The notes beneath the pieces were generated by a model. It made no database searches. It was not told the DNA's origin and saw only the letters and a program-made list of their open reading frames with translations. The position numbers were made by a program, and so were the translations under genes. 64,000 bases of DNA, taken from Candidatus Gemmiger stercoravium. Lineage in GTDB: Bacteria; Bacillota; Clostridia; Oscillospirales; Ruminococcaceae. Shown in pieces: positions 9,446 to 17,336 of the stretch. Position 1 is the first letter of the stretch, and every line of letters starts with the position of its first letter. The DNA lies in the NCBI GenBank assembly GCA_019119835.1, contig DWWE01000043.1:1-64000 (forward strand), read 5' to 3'.

Positions 9446-10195
9446 TTACCAACCTGTAAAGGTCAAAGGGATCCGCTCCCCCAACAGCCGGCCGGCAATC
9501 GCGGCCCCGGCTGTCCGGGCGGCGCAGCCTTCGGGCACGGCAGTGCCCTGGGCGCCGGCCAGCTGCAGCGCCGTGCTTTCGGGGATCGCCCCGATCAGCC
9601 GCACCCCCACGGTGTCGATGCACTCGTCCAGATCATACACCGGCGCCTTTGGGCCGAAACTCTGCCGGGCGATGCGGTTGACGACCAGCCGCACGCTGTC
9701 CTGGGCGTGGCCGCCGGCGATCAGCGCGTCGGCCACGATCCGGCCGTCCCGCAGGGCCACCGGGTCGGGGGTCAGCACCAGCAGGGCATGCTCGGCCAGC
9801 TGTGCGGCGGCGGTGAACGGGGCGCCCATGCCGGCGGCGGTGTCAAACAAGATCCAGTCAAAGTATCCGCGCATGGCAAGAACCAGCCGGGCCAGCGGTG
9901 CGCTGCGCACCTCGCCCCCCTCATACGGGGCGCTGATCACCGAAAGCCCCGGGTACAGCGGACTCTGTACGACGGCCTTTTCGCCCTCACACCGGCCGCA
10001 CAGCACATCCTCAATGTCATAGACGGTCTTGCCGTACACGCCGGCGATCACGTCCACGCTGCGCAGGCCGGAGTCCAGCTCGATCAGCAAAACGCGTTTG
10101 CCCCGGCGGGCCAGTTCCGCGCCGACCAGCACCGCAACGGTGCTTTTGCCGGTACCGCCCTTGCCGGAGCAGATCATCATGGTTTGTGCGTTCAC
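9446..10195 (-). CDS. minD: MinD-like septum-site ParA/MinD ATPase, no membrane-targeting tail visible
   Basis: 249 residues. A deviant Walker A motif, SGKGGTGKST at 10-19, and the MinD-like ELDSGLRSVD block at ~39-48 place it in the MinD branch of ParA ATPases. It ends at RLLGERIPLTFTGW, just where MinD proteins normally add a 10-15 residue basic amphipathic helix that binds membrane. No minC or minE is adjacent. It lies between mrdA and mgsA. Start is GTG 10195 with a poor SD; ATG 10180 is an alternative. A minus-strand TATACT at 10248-10253 may be its -10. Confidence 0.82.
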   Translation of the reverse strand: MNAQTMMICSGKGGTGKSTVAVLVGAELARRGKRVLLIELDSGLRSVDVIAGVYGKTVYDIEDVLCGRCEGEKAVVQSPLYPGLSVISAPYEGGEVRSAPLARLVLAMRGYFDWILFDTAAGMGAPFTAAAQLAEHALLVLTPDPVALRDGRIVADALIAGGHAQDSVRLVVNRIARQSFGPKAPVYDLDECIDTVGVRLIGAIPESTALQLAGAQGTAVPEGCAARTAGAAIAGRLLGERIPLTFTGW

Positions 10196-10355
10196 GCCGA
10201 ATAGCCCCCGGGTTTTTGGATTTTTACAGACGGAATCATGTCGGCGGAGTATACCACACCGAGATTATCCTTTTATTATTCTAGCACAAAAGAACGACCC
10301 GGGCAACTGCTTTTTTGATAAAAAATGGACAGTTTTTTTGCACACAATCACGGAG

Positions 10356-10403
10356 GGGCCGCCCCGCATTTTTGGCGTGGCGGCCCGCTTTTTTCCTTTT
10401 TTT
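10356..10403 (+). terminator. Plus-oriented terminator-like hairpin in a minus-strand gene cluster
   Basis: Stem GGGCCGCC (10356-10363) with GGCGGCCC (10379-10386), followed on the plus strand by GC then a T6-CC-T7 tract. Read on the minus strand, the same hairpin has no U-run after it. No plus-strand gene lies upstream. Confidence 0.65.
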
Positions 10404-10410
10404 CCAAGGC

Positions 10411-12231
10411 TCAGCTCCCGTACAGCGCCCGCACGGTCTGCCGCAGCACCGGCGCGGCGTTGGCGCCCCCGCCGCCGTATTCCAGCACCACGGCCATGGC
10501 GTACCGGGGCTCTTCGGCCGGGAAATAACCGATCAGCACCGAATTGGTGTAGTACCCGCCGCCCGGGGCGCGCTCCGGGCGCTGGGGGCTGCCGGTCTTG
10601 CAGGCAAGGGTTACGGGGCTGTCCCGCAGCACGGCCAGGGTGCCGCTCATGGCCACCATCCCCTGCCGGATGGGGCTGAACACCTCGCGGCCGCCGGGGG
10701 CGGTGTCCGCCGTCCGGGGCCGGAACTGCCACACCGTCCGGCCAAGACTGTCATAGGCGGCTTTGGCAAAGTGTAGCGCCGGGCGCTGTCCGTCCCGGGC
10801 CAGGGCCGCCGCGTAGGCCGCCAGCTGCAGCGGGGTCACGGCGGTGTTGCCCTGGCCGATGGCGGCCTGCAGGGCCAGCCCGTCCTGGTAGTTTTCGTCG
10901 GTGGTCCAGGTCAGCCGGCCGGCGGCCGCCGGCAGTTCGGCGCCGGCGTCGGCGGCCAGGCCCAGCCGCTGCGCTGTGGCGGAAAACCCATCCACCCCCA
11001 CCCGGCGGCCCACATCATAAAAGAAGATGTTGCAGCTGTGCTGCAGCGCCGGGATCAGCGACACGGCCCCGCTGTGCCCCAGCTGCAGGCAGCGGGGCTG
11101 GTAGCCGCTGTAGAAGGTGTACCGCCCGCCGCAGAACACCGTGTCCGCCGGGGTGATGACCCCGCCGGCCAGCGCGGCGGCGGCCACGGCCGGCTTGAAG
11201 GCCGAACCCGGCGCGTACAGCCCGCTGCACACCCGGTCAAGCAGCGGGGCCGCGGCGTCGGCGGACAGGGCGGCATAGTCCTGCCGCCAGCGGTCCAGGT
11301 CATACCCCGGGCAGGAGACCGCCGCCAGCACCCCGCCGGTGCGCACATCCACCACCACCGCGGCCCCGGCGCTGCATTCCCGGCCGTTGCCGGCGGTGCG
11401 GGTGGTGCGCAGGGTCCGGATCTGGTCTTGCAGCGCCGCCTGCACGGCCTGCTGCAGTTCGCTGTCCAGAAACAGCTCCAGCGTGGCCCCGGGCCGGGGG
11501 TCCTGCAGCAGCCGGGTGCTGCGCCGGCCGTCCCGGTCCACCGCCACCTGCAGCCGCCCGCTGTGGCCGCGCAGCAGCGAGTCGTAGACCTGCTCCAGCC
11601 CGCTCTGGCCGATCTCGTCATTCATCGCCACCCCGGCGTCCCGCAAAGCATGGTTTTCGGCCTGCCACTGTTCCGCCGTGATGGCCCCGGTGTCCCCCAG
11701 CAGGTGGGGCAGCAGCGTCCCGTCGGGGTGGGTGCGCACCCCGCGGGCGATCAGCCGCACCGCGCCGCTCTGGGGCAGGCCGGCGGCGTAGAGGGCGGCG
11801 GCCGCCGCCTCGTCCAGCCCTTCGGCCAGCGGCAGCTCCCCGGCGCTGGCGGCAGAAAAAAAGGCGGCGAGGTGTGTTTCCACATCCTCGCCGTCCAGGC
11901 AGGTCTTCAGGTTCAACGTCTCAAGCGTCCGCAGCGTCTCGGTCAGGTCGGTGCCGGGCGGGGCCGGCAGGCAGAGGGTCAGGTCGTAGGCGGTGGCGTC
12001 CCGGGCCAGCACCCGGCCCCCGGCGTCCACAATGTCGCCCCGGGCGGCGGGCAGCGTCACCTGGTAGCGGGTCTGGCTGAGCTCCGCCACCCGCCGGGCG
12101 TAGTGGTCGGCCTGCAGGAACTGCATCCAGCCCAGCCGCAGGGCAAACAGCGCAAACACCGCGCCGCACACCACAGCCAGGGCGGTCAGCCGCCCTTTGC
12201 CCGGCCCCCGGGGCTTTTTCTGCCTGTTCAT
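10411..12231 (-). CDS. mrdA: Penicillin-binding protein 2 (class B transpeptidase of the elongasome)
   Basis: 606 residues. A short cytoplasmic tail and one transmembrane helix (~13-35) precede a dimerisation/pedestal domain from ~55 and a transpeptidase domain from ~290. The active-site triad of motifs is intact: SAFK at 343-346, SCN at 399-401 and KTG at 545-547. It cross-links lateral-wall peptidoglycan. Start ATG 12231 gives MNRQKKPRGP; an upstream GTG-type extension would overlap the mreC-side promoter and is rejected. The partner RodA is not in this window. Confidence 0.95.
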   Translation of the reverse strand: MNRQKKPRGPGKGRLTALAVVCGAVFALFALRLGWMQFLQADHYARRVAELSQTRYQVTLPAARGDIVDAGGRVLARDATAYDLTLCLPAPPGTDLTETLRTLETLNLKTCLDGEDVETHLAAFFSAASAGELPLAEGLDEAAAAALYAAGLPQSGAVRLIARGVRTHPDGTLLPHLLGDTGAITAEQWQAENHALRDAGVAMNDEIGQSGLEQVYDSLLRGHSGRLQVAVDRDGRRSTRLLQDPRPGATLELFLDSELQQAVQAALQDQIRTLRTTRTAGNGRECSAGAAVVVDVRTGGVLAAVSCPGYDLDRWRQDYAALSADAAAPLLDRVCSGLYAPGSAFKPAVAAAALAGGVITPADTVFCGGRYTFYSGYQPRCLQLGHSGAVSLIPALQHSCNIFFYDVGRRVGVDGFSATAQRLGLAADAGAELPAAAGRLTWTTDENYQDGLALQAAIGQGNTAVTPLQLAAYAAALARDGQRPALHFAKAAYDSLGRTVWQFRPRTADTAPGGREVFSPIRQGMVAMSGTLAVLRDSPVTLACKTGSPQRPERAPGGGYYTNSVLIGYFPAEEPRYAMAVVLEYGGGGANAAPVLRQTVRALYGS

Positions 12232-12282
12232 CGCCTGCACCGCCTTTCCCGGGGTATGCCCGTCTGTGCTGGAATTTCCCTC

Positions 12283-12311
12283 ATTATACACGGCGGCGCG
12301 CCAAAATGCAA
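12283..12311 (-). promoter_or_regulatory. Promoter of mrdA near the 3' end of mreC
   Basis: Minus-strand TTGCAT (12306-12311), a 17-bp spacer and TATAAT (12283-12288), located just past the mreC stop. mrdA can therefore be transcribed independently of mreC. Confidence 0.8.
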
Positions 12312-12319
12312 ACGGCCGT

Positions 12320-13057
12320 TCACCCGGCCGGTACAAACACCACCCCGCCGCTGCGGCCGGTGCCGGTCAGGGGCGCCGTCTCCCGCAGGCCGGTGCCGTC
12401 TGGCTCGGGTACGCCGGCCAGCCTGCCGACCCACTGCCCGTCCAGGGTGGTCACCGTGGTGCCGGCGGCCAGGGAGCTGTGGCGGGGCAGGCCGGTCACC
12501 TGCAGCCGGCCGCCTTCCCGCAGCAGCAGCCCGGCCGTCTGCCCGGCCAGCACCGGCACGGCCCCCCGCCCGACGCCCGGCGGGTCGGCCTGGGCGGTGT
12601 CGGCGTCGGCGCTGCGCACCACCCCGCACAGCCGCCCCAGCTCGTCCAGCACCGGGGCGCCGGCGTCCAGCCCGCCGGCCGCCAGCACCAGCCCGCCGTC
12701 CGCCGCCCGGGCCGTGACCCGGGCGGGCTGCCATCCGCCCTGCGGGCGGGTCTCGCTGCCGGTCAGCGCCCGCAGCGCGTCGTTCTCGGTCTGCAGCAGG
12801 TCCGCCCGGGCCGCCGCGGTGCGCAGGGCGAAGCATTCGGCTTCCAGCGCCTGCAGCCGTGCCTCGAACCCCGGGGCCAGCCGTTCGGCCAGGGCGCTTT
12901 CCAGCCGGCGGGGCAGGGCGGCTGCGGCGGCGCCCAGCGGGGTGGGCACCCGGCGCCCGCCCCACCACAGCCCGGCTGCCAGCAGGATCACCGCCGCCGC
13001 CACGGCCCGCCGCCGTCCCCGCCGGGGCGGGCGGCCCAGGTCCAGTGTTCTGCTCAT
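12320..13057 (-). CDS. mreC: MreC-like rod-shape-determining protein
   Basis: 245 residues. A basic N-terminus and a transmembrane helix (~27-45) precede an extracellular helical segment at ~70-110 and a beta-rich C-terminal domain with glycine-rich MreC blocks such as LAAGTTVTTLDGQWVGRLAGV. The protein is divergent and rather short, so the call rests on both sequence pattern and its position upstream of mrdA and minD. Start ATG 13057 has GGAGGTGA. The usual mreB upstream and mreD downstream are absent. Confidence 0.82.
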   Translation of the reverse strand: MSRTLDLGRPPRRGRRRAVAAAVILLAAGLWWGGRRVPTPLGAAAAALPRRLESALAERLAPGFEARLQALEAECFALRTAAARADLLQTENDALRALTGSETRPQGGWQPARVTARAADGGLVLAAGGLDAGAPVLDELGRLCGVVRSADADTAQADPPGVGRGAVPVLAGQTAGLLLREGGRLQVTGLPRHSSLAAGTTVTTLDGQWVGRLAGVPEPDGTGLRETAPLTGTGRSGGVVFVPAG

Positions 13058-13102
13058 GCGCTCACCTCCGTCACCGTAATTATATGGCGCACCGCCGCTG
13101 GG

Positions 13103-13132
13103 TAGACTTTCCGGGCCCGGTTCCTGTATAAT
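13103..13132 (+). promoter_or_regulatory. Probable promoter of the HAD phosphatase gene
   Basis: TAGACT (13103-13108), an 18-bp spacer and perfect TATAAT (13127-13132), about 125 bp before the ATG. Confidence 0.6.
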
Positions 13133-13259
13133 AAGACGGAGGTTCCGCGGGCGCGCCTGCCCCGGAAATCTGTGAAAAAGAGCGGCGGCCCGGTTGGCAA
13201 CGCCCGGGCTGCCTATACTTGGGGTGTATCGGATGCACCCCGATAAGGAGGACCCCTTC

Positions 13260-14066
13260 ATGTCCTATCGTCTGCTTGTGTTGGATATCGACGGCACCCT
13301 GCGCCCTTCCGGCCAGGACCGGGTGCCCCGCGCCGTGGCCGAGGCGGTCTGCGCCGTGCAGCGCAGCGGGGTGCGGGTGGCCATCGCCACCGGGCGGGGG
13401 CGGTGCTGCATTCCCAAAGGGATGCTGCGCAGCATCCGGCCGGACTACTGGCTCTGCGCGGCCGGGGCCCAGCTGCTGGACCGGGGCGGCGCCGAATTGG
13501 CGGCCCGCCGCATGACGCCGGAGGAGATGTACGCCCTGGTGGATTTCTTTGAGGACCACGACCTGCCGCTGCGCTTCGTCTTTCGGGACGCCACCTACGC
13601 CTACCTGGACTACCCGGCCTTTGCGGCCCGCAGCCGGACCCTCGGCGATTCGCTGCGCGACGGCGAGGACCAGGACCGCCACCTGCAGGACATGCCCTTC
13701 ACGGCCTTCGGCCACCTGAGTCCGGTCCAGGCCGAACAGTTCCGGCAGAAGTACGGCTACCTGGGTCTGCGGTTCGTCTTTGAAGGGCCGGATTCCTGCG
13801 ACATCCTCTCGCCCGGGGTGGACAAGGCCGACGCCCTGGCCGCCCTGCTGCGCCGCCTGGACCTGCCGGCGGCCGACTGCGTGGCGGTGGGGGACAGCGA
13901 CAACGACGCGGAGATGCTGGCGCTGGCCGGCCTGGGCGTGGCGGTGGAGGGCGGCAGCCCGGCGGCCCTGGCGGCGGCGGACCGGACCTGCCCTTCCGCC
14001 GCCCGGGAAGGGGTGGCGGACCTCTGCCGGGAACTCTGGCCGGCGGCCTTTGCCGGGGCGGAGTGA
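13260..14066 (+). CDS. HAD-superfamily (Cof/HAD-IIB type) sugar-phosphatase-like hydrolase
   Basis: 268 residues. Motif I is DIDGTLRPSG with the two catalytic aspartates at 9 and 11, motif II is around VAIATGRG, and motif IV is GDSDNDAEML. The spacing and central cap domain fit the Cof-type HAD-IIB phosphatases that act on sugar phosphates or flavin/pyridoxal phosphates. The substrate is not predictable. Start ATG 13260 is 8 bp after AAGGAGGA. A DNA glycosylase gene follows after 12 bp. Confidence 0.9.
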   Translation: MSYRLLVLDIDGTLRPSGQDRVPRAVAEAVCAVQRSGVRVAIATGRGRCCIPKGMLRSIRPDYWLCAAGAQLLDRGGAELAARRMTPEEMYALVDFFEDHDLPLRFVFRDATYAYLDYPAFAARSRTLGDSLRDGEDQDRHLQDMPFTAFGHLSPVQAEQFRQKYGYLGLRFVFEGPDSCDILSPGVDKADALAALLRRLDLPAADCVAVGDSDNDAEMLALAGLGVAVEGGSPAALAAADRTCPSAAREGVADLCRELWPAAFAGAE

Positions 14067-14078
14067 AAGGGGGCCACC

Positions 14079-14612
14079 ATGCCGAAACAGACAGGCTATA
14101 CCCGGGTGGGCCCCGGTTTGCCGCCGGTGTGCGGGGCGCAGGCGTCGGCGCTGATCCTTGGCAGCTTCCCCAGCCCCAAAAGCCGGGAGCAGGGGTTCTT
14201 TTACGGCCACCCGCAAAACCGGTTCTGGCCGCTGCTGGCCGGCCTTACCGGGGCGCCGGTGCCCGCGTGGGAGGACATTGAGGCCAAAAAGCGGATCATC
14301 ACCCAAAACGGCCTGGCACTCTGGGATGTGATCCGCTGCTGTTCCATCCGCGGCGCGTCGGACGCCTCCATCCGGGAGGTGGAACCCAACGACGTGCCCG
14401 CCCTGATCCGGGCGCTGGGGGTGCGGGCGGTGTTCTGCAACGGGGCCGCGGCGGCCCGGCTCTATGCCCGGTACCTGCAGCCGGCAACCGGGCTGGCGGC
14501 GGTGCGGCTGCCCTCCACCAGCCCGGCCAACGCCGCCTGTTCGCCCCAGGCGCTGCGCCGGGCCTGGGGCGCGGCGCTGGCACCCTACCTGCCAGCTGTG
14601 GACAAATTGTAA
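14079..14612 (+). CDS. Uracil-DNA glycosylase-superfamily enzyme (hypoxanthine/deoxyinosine type)
   Basis: 177 residues. The blocks LILGSFPSPKSREQGFFYGH, PQNRFW and STSPANA match the family of small UDG-fold enzymes annotated as DNA-deoxyinosine (hypoxanthine) glycosylases, related to Mug/COG3663. They remove deaminated bases in base-excision repair. The active-site asparagine (N in HPQNRFW) is present. It is co-directional with the HAD gene 12 bp upstream. Confidence 0.88.
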   Translation: MPKQTGYTRVGPGLPPVCGAQASALILGSFPSPKSREQGFFYGHPQNRFWPLLAGLTGAPVPAWEDIEAKKRIITQNGLALWDVIRCCSIRGASDASIREVEPNDVPALIRALGVRAVFCNGAAAARLYARYLQPATGLAAVRLPSTSPANAACSPQALRRAWGAALAPYLPAVDKL

Positions 14613-14648
14613 AAAATCCCGGAACGGGGCGGCGGGCGGCAAAATTGT

Positions 14649-14677
14649 TTGCATCCCGCCGCGGTTTGCATTATAAT
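14649..14677 (+). promoter_or_regulatory. Sigma-A promoter of the xpaC-telA-lemA-TPM operon
   Basis: TTGCAT (14649-14654), a 17-bp spacer and TATAAT (14672-14677), 67 bp before the first ATG. Confidence 0.85.
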
Positions 14678-14744
14678 GAACCTGTGAACGATCGGACAAT
14701 GCCCCGGCCGCCGCCGGCGGAACGAAGGGGGAGAGGAGGCTGCC

Positions 14745-15368
14745 ATGACCCAGTGGGAAGAGACCCGGCGCAGGCCGGTGCTGCCCTGGTACCTGGCCGC
14801 GCTGGTGTGGCCGGTGGCGGCGCTGGCGCTGCCCATCTACCAGCCCTGGGCGCTGGGGGCGACGGCGGTCCTCAGCGCGGCGGTCGGGCTGGCCGCCGCC
14901 CGGCTGTGCCCCGCCCGGCTGGTGCGCCGCCAGGTGCCCTGCACCACCGGCGACGCCGAGGCCGACCGGCTGCTCACCGACATTGCCGGCCGGCTGGATG
15001 CCCTCGGGGCGCTCAACGGGGCGATCCCGGACCCGGAACTCTCCCGGCAGATGGACCGGATGGAGGCCGCCGGCCGCGCCATTCTCGAGGAACTGCGCCG
15101 CGCCCCGGACAAGGCCCCCCAGCTGGACCGCTTCGCCCGGTATTATCTGCCGGAGGCAGTCAAGATCATGTCCGCCTACGCCCGCCTGCAGCGGGTGCAG
15201 GGCCCCAACGCCGACGGGATGCGCCAGGAGGTGCTGGACACCGCCGGCACCATCGCCCAGGCGTTCGAAAATCAGCTGGACGCGCTGTATTCCGCCGAGG
15301 CGCTGGATCTGAGCACCGACATCGAAGTGCTGGAATCCATCCTGAAAAGTCAGAATCTGGCCGATTGA
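14745..15368 (+). CDS. xpaC: XpaC-like membrane protein (5-bromo-4-chloroindolyl phosphate hydrolysis family)
   Basis: 207 residues. Two N-terminal transmembrane helices (~14-34 and ~37-55) are followed by a helical cytoplasmic domain with a YYLPEAVKIMSAY block typical of the XpaC family. Family members regularly precede telA. Their biochemical role is unsettled despite the phosphatase-derived name. RBS GGGGGAGAGG lies upstream of ATG 14745. It is the first of four co-directional genes. Confidence 0.86.
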   Translation: MTQWEETRRRPVLPWYLAALVWPVAALALPIYQPWALGATAVLSAAVGLAAARLCPARLVRRQVPCTTGDAEADRLLTDIAGRLDALGALNGAIPDPELSRQMDRMEAAGRAILEELRRAPDKAPQLDRFARYYLPEAVKIMSAYARLQRVQGPNADGMRQEVLDTAGTIAQAFENQLDALYSAEALDLSTDIEVLESILKSQNLAD

Positions 15369-15426
15369 CGGCCTTGCCCATACCACCCGCAGGGTGAACG
15401 CTGAAATGAAGAAAGGATGACCCATC

Positions 15427-16605
15427 ATGGCAGAACAAAATGCGACCCCGGACCTGGAACTGAACGTGCCCGCCGCCCCCAGCCTGACCCTGGAGGCGGA
15501 ACCCGCGCTGACGCTGGACCCGGCCGCCGATGAAAAGGTGGTGGAGGAGGCCAGGAAGGCCGCCCCCGTCAAGGTGGAGGACACCCCCCTGTCGCCGGAA
15601 GAGCAGCAGATGGTCGATGACTTCGCCCAGAAAATCGACATCACCAACTCCCAGATGGTGCTGCAGTACGGCGCGGCCAGCCAGAAAAAGCTCAGCGACT
15701 TTTCCGACACGGCGCTCTCCCGGGTCAAGACCAAGGATATGGGGGAGACCGGCGAGCTGATCACCGACCTGATCGGGGAACTGCAGGGCTTTGACGCCGC
15801 TGAGGAATCCAAGGGCTTCTTCGGCTTCTTCAAGCGCCAGCAGGCCAACATCGCCAACCTCAAGACCAAGTACGAGAAGGCGGATGTGAATGTGGAGCGC
15901 ATCAAGGCCAAGCTGGAGGACCAGCAGGTCATCCTGATGAAAGACATCACAATGCTGGACAAGATGTACCAGCTCAACCTGGTCTATTTCAAAGAACTGA
16001 CCATGTATATCCTGGCCGGGCGCAAAAAGCTGGCCGCCGTGCGGGCCAACGAGCTGGCCGCCGCCCAGGCCAAGGCCCAGCGCACCCAGCTGCCCGAGGA
16101 CGCCCAGGCCGCCCGGGACCTGTCCGACCAGTGCGACCGGTTTGAAAAGAAACTCTACGACCTGGAACTGACCCGGAACATCTCGATCCAGATGGGCCCC
16201 CAGATCCGGCTGATCCAGTCCAACGACACGATGATGGCCGAAAAGATCCAGACCACCATCGTCAACACCATCCCGCTGTGGAAGAACCAGATGGTGCTGG
16301 CCCTGGGTATGGCCCACAGCCAGCAGGCCATGCAGGCCGAGCGCGCCGTCACCGACGCCACCAACGAGCTGCTGCGCAAAAACGCCGCCACCCTCAAGCA
16401 GGGCACCATCGACATCGCCCGGGAGTCCGAGCGGGGCGTGGTGGATATTGAGACCCTCAAGCAGACCAACCAGGAGCTGATCTCCACGCTGGACGAGCTC
16501 AACAAGATCCGCGCCGACGGCAAGGCCAAGCGGGCCGCCGCCGAGGCGGAACTGGGCCGCATCGAGGGCGAACTGCGGGCCAAACTGCTGGAAGTGAACC
16601 GCTGA
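15427..16605 (+). CDS. telA: TelA/toxic-anion-resistance family protein
   Basis: 392 residues, soluble and mostly helical. Family blocks visible include IRLIQSNDTMMAEKIQTTI and IPLWKNQMVLALG. TelA/YceH proteins are linked to tellurite and cell-envelope-active compound tolerance; mechanism unknown. Its position between xpaC and lemA/TPM membrane genes suggests a complex at the membrane. RBS GAAAGGA lies before ATG 15427. Confidence 0.93.
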   Translation: MAEQNATPDLELNVPAAPSLTLEAEPALTLDPAADEKVVEEARKAAPVKVEDTPLSPEEQQMVDDFAQKIDITNSQMVLQYGAASQKKLSDFSDTALSRVKTKDMGETGELITDLIGELQGFDAAEESKGFFGFFKRQQANIANLKTKYEKADVNVERIKAKLEDQQVILMKDITMLDKMYQLNLVYFKELTMYILAGRKKLAAVRANELAAAQAKAQRTQLPEDAQAARDLSDQCDRFEKKLYDLELTRNISIQMGPQIRLIQSNDTMMAEKIQTTIVNTIPLWKNQMVLALGMAHSQQAMQAERAVTDATNELLRKNAATLKQGTIDIARESERGVVDIETLKQTNQELISTLDELNKIRADGKAKRAAAEAELGRIEGELRAKLLEVNR

Positions 16606-16648
16606 ACCGCGGCCCCCGGCGGGAAAACAGGCCGGAAAGGAGGCGCCC

Positions 16649-17296
16649 ATGCAGCTGGAACAACAGGAAACTTTTGAGATCACCGGCCCCCAGCTGGAAG
16701 TGCTGGGCCGGGCAGAGAGCAAGCTGCCCGCCCCGGCGCGCAAAAAGCCGGTGGCGGCGCTGGCCCTGGCGGCGCTGGCCCTTGTGTCGGTGCTGGGCAT
16801 CGGCGGGGTCAAGCTGCGGATGCGGTACGACCGGACGCTGGCGCTCTACACCCGGACCGACGAGTACGGCAACGGCATCCTGCAGGACCAGGACGCCCAG
16901 GCGGACGCCGCGGCCAGCCTGATCCGGCTGGGCGAGCGCATTCTGGGCGAACAGGACGAGACCGTCGCCCGGGCCCGGAACGCGCTGGACGGCTGGAACG
17001 CTTCGGACAAGCAGGACCCGGCGGAGCAGTACGACTGCAACGCCGAACTGTACAGCGCCGTGGGGGACCTGTACCTGGCCGCCGACCAGGCGGCGGGGGA
17101 GGGGGAGACGGCCCAGCTGGAGGCGCTGTACGCCGAATTCACCTCCCGCCAGGCGCTGATCGAGCGGGCGGCCGCCAACACCTACAACCCGGCGGCCGAA
17201 AGCTACAACAGCGCCGCAGACTGGTTCCCGGCCAACCTGATCGGTGCGCTCTGGGGCGTTGAGGAAGCGCCGCTGTTTGCCCCCGGTGCCGACTGA
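16649..17296 (+). CDS. Divergent LemA-like membrane protein
   Basis: 215 residues. A ~30-residue cytoplasmic N-terminus precedes one transmembrane helix (~33-53) and an extracytoplasmic helical domain. The C-terminal stretch with ESYNSAADWFPANLIGALWG fits the LemA signature (YN...FP.NLIA). LemA proteins are commonly encoded beside TPM-domain proteins, as here. The N-terminal extension is longer than usual. RBS AAAGGAGG lies before ATG 16649. Confidence 0.78.
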   Translation: MQLEQQETFEITGPQLEVLGRAESKLPAPARKKPVAALALAALALVSVLGIGGVKLRMRYDRTLALYTRTDEYGNGILQDQDAQADAAASLIRLGERILGEQDETVARARNALDGWNASDKQDPAEQYDCNAELYSAVGDLYLAADQAAGEGETAQLEALYAEFTSRQALIERAAANTYNPAAESYNSAADWFPANLIGALWGVEEAPLFAPGAD

Positions 17297-17336
17297 GCGC
17301 CGCCGGGCCCGCCCATGAACCAAAGGAGGCAAGCCC

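Noticed and set aside
13080-15977. A 965-codon minus-strand frame opposite the HAD, glycosylase and XpaC genes
   Set aside because: All plus-strand genes there have recognised families and good starts; the antisense frame has none.
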